Assembly (NCBI GenBank): GCA_017305555.1
Contig: JAFKKM010000009.1
Location: 124,001 to 188,000 of the forward strand
DNA: 64,000 nucleotides
Source of the DNA: Hyphomicrobiales bacterium
Lineage (GTDB): Bacteria; Pseudomonadota; Alphaproteobacteria; Rhizobiales; Xanthobacteraceae
Reading direction: 5' to 3'
In this document: piece after piece, positions 58,909-64,000 of the stretch
Layout of the letters: every line of letters starts with the position of its first letter
Position numbering within the stretch: position 1 is the stretch's first letter
Program-made: the position numbers and the translations under genes
The notes under the pieces: model-generated
The model's input: only the letters and a program-made list of their open reading frames with translations
Told to the model about the DNA's origin: nothing
Database searches by the model: none

Positions 58909-59397
58909 ATGAACACATTTCGCGACAGTGTCGAAGCCATGATCCCGGCGCTGCGCCGCTACGCGCGAGCACTGACGCGCGACGCCGATGTCGCCGACGA
59001 TCTGGTGCAGGACACCCTGCTCCGCGCGCTGCGCTCGGAGCGGCTGTTCATCGGCGGCGATCTTCGGAGCTGGCTTTACACGATCCTCACCAACCTCAAT
59101 CGCAATCGCCGCCGCTCGCTGGCGCGCAAGCCCTCCTTCGCGCCGTTGCAGGACGCCGCCGCCGGCGCCAGCGGGACCGAGGCCGAAGGCCGCGACATCG
59201 CGCGCGCGCTGGCAACGCTGGTGGACGATCAACGTGCGGTTCTGCTGCTGGTGACCCTGGAGGGCCTGACCTATCGGGAGATCGCCGACATTCAGGGCGT
59301 GCCGATCGGCACCGTGATGTCGCGCCTCGCCCGCGCCCGTGCCCACATGAAAGCCGCACTCGATGGCGAGCGCCCGGCGCTCCGCCGCGTCAAGTAA
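58909..59397 (+). CDS. ECF-type RNA polymerase sigma factor
   Basis: A 162-aa sigma-70 family member. Region 2 is RRYARALTRDADVADDLVQDTLLRALRSERLF...WLYTILTNLNRNRRR. Region 4 is LATLVDDQRAVLLLVTLEGLTYREIADIQGVPIGTVMSRLARARAHMKAAL. It is followed 26 bp later by an anti-sigma factor gene. It directs transcription under an envelope or stress signal. The pair resembles the EcfX/PrtI-type units. Confidence 0.95.
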   Translation: MNTFRDSVEAMIPALRRYARALTRDADVADDLVQDTLLRALRSERLFIGGDLRSWLYTILTNLNRNRRRSLARKPSFAPLQDAAAGASGTEAEGRDIARALATLVDDQRAVLLLVTLEGLTYREIADIQGVPIGTVMSRLARARAHMKAALDGERPALRRVK

Positions 59398-59423
59398 TTC
59401 GAGCGAGACGAGAAGAGACGACC

Positions 59424-60197
59424 ATGACCGAACCCAACATTCCCGTAACCGAAGACGAGTTGCATGCCTACATCGATAACGAACTGCCGGCAGAACGCCG
59501 CGACGATGTCGAGGCATGGCTCATCACTCATCCCGAAGATGCCGAACGCGTCCGATCATGGCGAGCGATGGCGGAGGCGCTGCACGCACGCTACGATGCG
59601 GTCGCGGACGAACCGGTGCCCGCACGGCTTGAGATTGAACGGCTGGCCCGCCCGCAGCGCCGCATGCTGTACGGCGCGATCGCCGCGACGCTCGCCGCGT
59701 TCGTCATCGGTGGCGCGACGGGATGGTTGGCGCATGGAGTCAACGCTGCGCCGTCGTCATTGCGAGCCTTCACGCTCGACGCGCTGGAAGCACACCGGCT
59801 TTACGTTGTGGAAGTGCGCCATCCGGTCGAGGTCGCGGGCTCGGAGCGCGCGCATCTGCAACAGTGGCTGTCGCGACGCGTCGGCTACGCAATCAAGGCG
59901 CCGGAACTGGATGCATCCGGATTGAAGCTGGTGGGCGGCCGCCTTCTGCCCGGACCGACAGCGCCCGCGGCCTTCCTGATGTACGAGAGCCCGACCGGCG
60001 AACGCTTCACGTTGTATACATCGCGCGCCGCCGCGCCGACGACGCAGATGCGCTATGTGACGCGCGCCAGCGACGGCGCGTTGTACTGGTCGGATCGCGG
60101 CGTCGGCTACGTGCTGTCCGGCCCCGACGATAACAAGAACCGCCTCGAACAAGTCGCGCGCGCTGTTTACGATCAGACCGAAAAGAATGGAGGCTGA
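59424..60197 (+). CDS. Anti-sigma factor
   Basis: A 257-aa protein. The N-terminal segment VTEDELHAYIDNELPAERRDDVEAWLITHPEDAERV is a zinc-finger-like anti-sigma domain in which the usual H-x3-C-x2-C is absent. A single membrane helix (YGAIAATLAAFVIGGATGWLAHG) near residue 85 puts the C-terminal domain in the periplasm. It binds the ECF factor encoded just upstream. GACGAGAAGAG lies before the ATG. Confidence 0.9.
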   Translation: MTEPNIPVTEDELHAYIDNELPAERRDDVEAWLITHPEDAERVRSWRAMAEALHARYDAVADEPVPARLEIERLARPQRRMLYGAIAATLAAFVIGGATGWLAHGVNAAPSSLRAFTLDALEAHRLYVVEVRHPVEVAGSERAHLQQWLSRRVGYAIKAPELDASGLKLVGGRLLPGPTAPAAFLMYESPTGERFTLYTSRAAAPTTQMRYVTRASDGALYWSDRGVGYVLSGPDDNKNRLEQVARAVYDQTEKNGG

Positions 60198-60239
60198 GGT
60201 ATGCATCTCGGGACACACGCTAACGACAGCCATTAGAAG

Positions 60240-61184
60240 CTACGCTGTCAGCAACCGCTCCGCGGCCTCCTCGGCGCGCGCATAACCGGGATAATCACCC
60301 TTGCCGCCGACGATCTCGATCGGACCCGACCCGATCGGCCCGGTGAGTTTCGGATCGGTGGCAATGAAGACGCCGATCAACGGCACCGCATAGGCGGCGG
60401 CGAGATGCAGCAGGCCGGTATCGACGCCGACCACCAGCGACGCATTTGCAATCACTTGCGCGGTTTCATCGAGCGGGCGGCGCGGTAACACTTCAGCGCC
60501 CTTGATCGCGCCAGCTAGCCGTTCGCTGCGCACGCGCTCGGCTTCGGTGCCCCACGGGAGCAGAACGCCCAAACCTCTTCGCCGCAACGCTTGTCCCAGA
60601 CCGATCCAGTTGGATTCGCGCCACTCCTTGTCGGCGCGCGATGTGCCGTGCAGTAGCACCGCGTAAGGGGAAGAAGATACACCCTGACGCGACAACCCAT
60701 AGTCGATGACCTCAGAGGGAACGAAATCCAGCGACAGTCCCGCAAGCGCGCGATTGCGTAACACTGCGTGCTGATCTTTCGCGACAGCATGACGAACATC
60801 GTAGAACCATGACGCCACCGGCTCACGAATGCTGCGGCGGTCATAACCGTGACGCTCGCCTTGCGCCTGCGCCGCGATCAATGCCGATCGAAACAATCCC
60901 TGAGTATCGACGACACGGTCATATCGACGGCCGCGCAGGACACTCCGGAATGTCGCAACATCCTGCCATGTCGAAGGTGACAGCACTCCACGACGCCAGC
61001 GCCGTGTTGCGACCGCGATGACTTCGTTAACGCCGGGATGTAATCGCACCAAAGGCAGGAACGCCTCCTCGACCACCCAGCCAATATGCGCATCCGGCCA
61101 GCGCCGACGCGCCTCGGTCACTGCCGGCATGTTGTGCACGACATCGCCGAGCGACGAGGTCTTAACAAACAGGAGAGAATCCAT
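60240..61184 (-). CDS. waaC: Lipopolysaccharide heptosyltransferase I
   Basis: A 314-aa glycosyltransferase family 9 protein. FVKTSSLGDVVHNMPAVTEARRRWPDAHIGWVVEEAF is the heptosyltransferase opening, VVDTQGLFRSALIAAQA follows, and VLLHGTSRADKEW and VVGVDTGLLHLAAAYAVPLIGVF close the ADP-heptose site. It adds the first heptose to the lipid A-Kdo core in the cytoplasm. The ATG at 61184 is preferred over GTG 61241. Confidence 0.92.
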   Translation of the reverse strand: MDSLLFVKTSSLGDVVHNMPAVTEARRRWPDAHIGWVVEEAFLPLVRLHPGVNEVIAVATRRWRRGVLSPSTWQDVATFRSVLRGRRYDRVVDTQGLFRSALIAAQAQGERHGYDRRSIREPVASWFYDVRHAVAKDQHAVLRNRALAGLSLDFVPSEVIDYGLSRQGVSSSPYAVLLHGTSRADKEWRESNWIGLGQALRRRGLGVLLPWGTEAERVRSERLAGAIKGAEVLPRRPLDETAQVIANASLVVGVDTGLLHLAAAYAVPLIGVFIATDPKLTGPIGSGPIEIVGGKGDYPGYARAEEAAERLLTA

Positions 61185-61370
61185 CGTCGATAAAGGCTCG
61201 CATTGTTCGAAACCCGGTGAGGTTTTGGCAACCATAAGCACGTTTCAAAGCCAAGATCACACCGAATCTGCGGTTCATTAGCCCAGTTTTACCTTGTCTG
61301 CACCGCTGCGGCCGTAGGCTTGCCTGCTTCTTGGCGCGCTGCGGGGCGCGGTAGATAACGGAAAGACCTC

Positions 61371-62387
61371 ATGACCGTACTCGTGACCGGCGGAGCGGGC
61401 TACATCGGCAGCCATATGGTTCTCGCATTGGTGGAAGCCGGCGAGAGCGTGGTGGTGATCGATAATCTATCGACCGGCTTTTCCTCCGCGCTACCGGAAG
61501 GCGTGCCGCTGTATATCGGCGACGCTGGGGATGAGAATCTGGTCGCGGGCGTGATCGCCAATCACGATATCGATGCGATCATTCACTTCGCCGGATCCGT
61601 TGTGGTGCCGGACTCGATGCGCGACCCGCTCGGCTATTACCGCAACAACACCATGACCACGCGCAATCTGCTGGCTGCCGCGGTGCGCGGCAATGTGCGG
61701 CGCTTCATTTTTTCATCCACCGCCGCCGTCTACGGCAACCCCGATCAGATGCCAGTGACGGAAGATGCGCCGACTCGGCCGCTATCGCCCTACGGCGCCT
61801 CGAAGCTGATGAGTGAGATCATGCTGCACGATACCGCCGCCGCGCATGATTTCCAGTTCGTGGTGCTGCGCTATTTCAATGTCGCGGGCGCCGACCCTCT
61901 TGCCCGCATTGGCCTCGCGACCATCGGCGCCACGCATCTGCTGAAGATCGCCGTGGAGGCCGCCACCGGTCAGCGCGCCAAGATCGACGTCTACGGTACC
62001 GACTACCCAACACAGGACGGCAGCTGCATTCGCGATTTCATCCACGTCAGCGATCTTGCTCAGGCACATCGCGCCGCTCTGGCTTATCTGCGGCAAGGTG
62101 GAACCTCGACGACGCTGAACTGCGGCTATGGGCGGGGCTATTCCGTGCTGGAGACCATCGAGGCCGTGCGCCGTGCAGCGGGCCACAACTTCGCGGTTCA
62201 ATACGCGCCGCGCCGGCCGGGCGACATCATGACGATGATCGCAGACACCGGCCGTATTCATGCGACGCTCGACTGGACACCACAATATGACGACCTCCCC
62301 ACCATCGCCCGACATGCGCTGGCCTGGGAGGCAAAGCTCGCACAAACCCGTGACGGCGACCAATGGCGGCGGGCGGAATCGGCCTAA
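61371..62387 (+). CDS. galE: UDP-glucose 4-epimerase
   Basis: A 338-aa SDR-type epimerase. TVLVTGGAGYIGSHMVLALVEAGESVVVIDNLSTG is the NAD site, FIFSSTAAVYGNP and SPYGASKLMSEIM (catalytic Y-x3-K) follow, and DYPTQDGSCIRDFIHVSDLAQAH is diagnostic of GalE. It interconverts UDP-glucose and UDP-galactose for envelope polysaccharides. It is divergent from waaC. Confidence 0.97.
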   Translation: MTVLVTGGAGYIGSHMVLALVEAGESVVVIDNLSTGFSSALPEGVPLYIGDAGDENLVAGVIANHDIDAIIHFAGSVVVPDSMRDPLGYYRNNTMTTRNLLAAAVRGNVRRFIFSSTAAVYGNPDQMPVTEDAPTRPLSPYGASKLMSEIMLHDTAAAHDFQFVVLRYFNVAGADPLARIGLATIGATHLLKIAVEAATGQRAKIDVYGTDYPTQDGSCIRDFIHVSDLAQAHRAALAYLRQGGTSTTLNCGYGRGYSVLETIEAVRRAAGHNFAVQYAPRRPGDIMTMIADTGRIHATLDWTPQYDDLPTIARHALAWEAKLAQTRDGDQWRRAESA

Positions 62388-62511
62388 AGGGATGGTAAAA
62401 ACTCCGTTTCCGGCTTGAAAAAGCCGCGCATAGCGGGCAATTGAGGCGGACATTCTCGCATACAACCCTGACGCGTGCCGACAACTCGCCGCACCCGTCA
62501 CTGGAACGCGG

Positions 62512-64000
62512 ATGACCGACGCCCCACGCAAGATTACCGACGATCCCTACGGCGCAGCGATCCTGATTCGCCGCCTGATCAGCGAGCAGGCCGCAATTTA
62601 CTGGCGGCGTTACCTGCTCGCCTTCATTCTAATGGGCATTGCAGCGGCGACCACCGCGGCCGCCGCCTATCTCCTCGGCGAGGTTATCAATCAGGCCTAT
62701 GTCGACCGCAACGTGCGCGGCATCTTCATGCTGTCGGGCGTGGTGCTGGTCATCTTCGTGGTCAAGGGCGCAGCCACCTATGGCCATTCGGTGATCCTGT
62801 CGCAGATCAGCAACGCCATCCTCGCTAATAATCAGCGACGGCTGTTCGCCAAGCTGATGAGCGAGAGCATCGGCTATTTTTCGCAGCGGCACTCGTCCGA
62901 ATTTCTGGCGCGGCTCACCGCCGGCGCGACCTCGGTGACGCAGGTGCTCACGCTGCTGATCAACGCCGTCGGCCGCGATCTGCTGTCGCTGATCGCGCTC
63001 GTCGCCGTGATGGTGATGCAGGACCCATATATGTCCCTGCTCGGCGCGCTGGTGGCGCCGCCGGCAATGATCGTGTTGCGCAAGCTGGTGAAGCGCATCA
63101 AGGGATTGGCGCACAGCCAGTTCCACGGCACCGCCGACATCATGGAGACGATGCAGGAATCGCTGCAAGGCATCCGCACCGTCAAGGCGTTCACACTCGA
63201 ACAAACCATGCGCGAGCGCATCGGCGTCAGCATCGATGCCGTGGAACGCGACTCCAACAAGATGGCACGCATCTCCAACCGCTCCAGCCCGCTGATGGAA
63301 ACGCTCGGCGGTTTCGCTATCGCCGGCGGCCTGATGTATGGCGGCTACCGCGTGGTGGCGATGGGCGCGACACCGGGACAATTCTTCTCGTTCCTCACCG
63401 CGTTCCTGCTGGCTTATGAGCCGGCGAAGCGGTTGGCGCGCCTCAACATCGACCTCAACTCCAGCCTGATCGGCGCGCGCAAGCTGATCGAGATCATCGA
63501 CAGCCCCGCCACCGAACCCGACGACAGCAACAAGCCGCCACTGAAACTGACCGAAGCGCGTGTCGAGTTGCGCGACGTGACCTTTGCCTATCGACCGGGC
63601 GAGCCGGTATTGAACCGGATGAGTTTCGTTGCCGAACCGGGCAAGGCGACCGCATTGGTCGGCCCGTCCGGCGGCGGCAAATCCACGGTACTGGCACTGC
63701 TGCTGCGGCTTTACGAGATCGATAGCGGCGAAATCCTGATCGATGGCCAGAACATCTCAAACGTGTCGCGGCATTCGCTGCGACAGCAGACCGCCTATGT
63801 CGGACAGGACGTCTATCTGTTCCGTGCCACCATCCGCGAAAATATCGCGTTCGGCAAACCCGGCGCGAGCGACGACGAGATCGTCGCTGCTGCCAAGGCC
63901 GCCTGCGCGCACGACTTCATCATGAGCTTCCCGAAGGGCTACGATACGCCGGTCGGCGAACACGGCACGCAACTGTCCGGTGGCCAACGCCAGCGCGTCG
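62512..64000 (+). CDS. MsbA-type ABC exporter, cut by window end
   Basis: The first 496 residues of an ABC half-transporter with fused domains. The transmembrane part shows about six helices, and a nucleotide-binding domain starts near residue 350. Walker A is VGPSGGGKSTVLALLL, the Q-loop is VGQDVYLF, and the signature is LSGGQRQRV at the very edge. Walker B and the H-loop lie beyond the window. The ATG at 62512 follows GGAAC. Location next to galE and a heptosyltransferase suggests lipid or lipopolysaccharide flipping. Confidence 0.93.
   Translation, partial: MTDAPRKITDDPYGAAILIRRLISEQAAIYWRRYLLAFILMGIAAATTAAAAYLLGEVINQAYVDRNVRGIFMLSGVVLVIFVVKGAATYGHSVILSQISNAILANNQRRLFAKLMSESIGYFSQRHSSEFLARLTAGATSVTQVLTLLINAVGRDLLSLIALVAVMVMQDPYMSLLGALVAPPAMIVLRKLVKRIKGLAHSQFHGTADIMETMQESLQGIRTVKAFTLEQTMRERIGVSIDAVERDSNKMARISNRSSPLMETLGGFAIAGGLMYGGYRVVAMGATPGQFFSFLTAFLLAYEPAKRLARLNIDLNSSLIGARKLIEIIDSPATEPDDSNKPPLKLTEARVELRDVTFAYRPGEPVLNRMSFVAEPGKATALVGPSGGGKSTVLALLLRLYEIDSGEILIDGQNISNVSRHSLRQQTAYVGQDVYLFRATIRENIAFGKPGASDDEIVAAAKAACAHDFIMSFPKGYDTPVGEHGTQLSGGQRQRV

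Overview
The window is GC-rich alphaproteobacterial DNA. Its housekeeping block (xseB next to dxs and tlyA, clpS, aroC, fabI, galE) and its gene families point to the Bradyrhizobiaceae/Nitrobacteraceae (Bradyrhizobium, Rhodopseudomonas, Nitrobacter, Afipia type). No tRNA, rRNA or CRISPR array was recognised.

Region 1 (1-14.7 kb) is a catabolic cluster. It holds a polar amino-acid type ABC importer (two permeases and a binding protein), a TSUP (TauE/SafE-like) exporter, a short-chain dehydrogenase, an aldehyde dehydrogenase, an NDP-forming acyl-CoA synthetase split into two subunits, and a three-part biotin-dependent acyl-CoA carboxylase. An ABM-domain monooxygenase-like protein, a zinc alcohol dehydrogenase and a TrmB-type regulator complete it. 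Four copies of a 17-bp sequence (about GYWGYTMRARCAACTAC) sit in front of the importer, on both sides of the divergent carboxylase promoters, and in front of the alcohol dehydrogenase. I read them as the operators of one TrmB-like regulon. The substrate is unknown; the TSUP exporter makes a sulfonate one possibility.

Region 2 (14.8-33.1 kb) is accessory DNA. It contains a frameshifted Old-Yellow-Enzyme pseudogene, an AAA ATPase/subtilisin-like protease pair of anti-phage type, IS21, IS110 and IS5 material, and a hypothetical gene. Next comes an XRE regulator divergent from a tightly overlapping set: HNH protein, uncharacterised 189-aa protein, 195-aa protein, metallophosphoesterase, 134-aa protein and AAA+ ATPase. 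A DUF2130 nuclease-like gene follows. Remnants of a UvrD helicase, a MobA/TraA-type relaxase gene with a degenerate helicase part, and a frameshifted small gene suggest a decayed integrative or conjugative element.

Region 3 (33.4-37.8 kb) is transitional. It has two diguanylate cyclases, a BrnT/BrnA toxin-antitoxin pair, and small YkvA, YegP and secreted proteins.

Region 4 (38-64 kb) is ordinary chromosome. It carries acyl-CoA dehydrogenase and enoyl-CoA hydratase, a 5'-nucleotidase gene broken by one missing base, GrpB, an HDAC-like deacetylase, xseB, dxs, tlyA and an RNA uracil methyltransferase. A von Willebrand (DUF1194) protein, a chemoreceptor, clpS, two tandem class III nucleotidyl cyclases, aroC, a histidine phosphatase and fabI follow. 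An ECF sigma/anti-sigma pair, a heptosyltransferase, galE and a truncated MsbA-type ABC exporter end the window.

The best candidates for something undescribed are the TrmB-like regulon with its catabolic genes and the XRE-controlled 22.4-27.3 kb operon.
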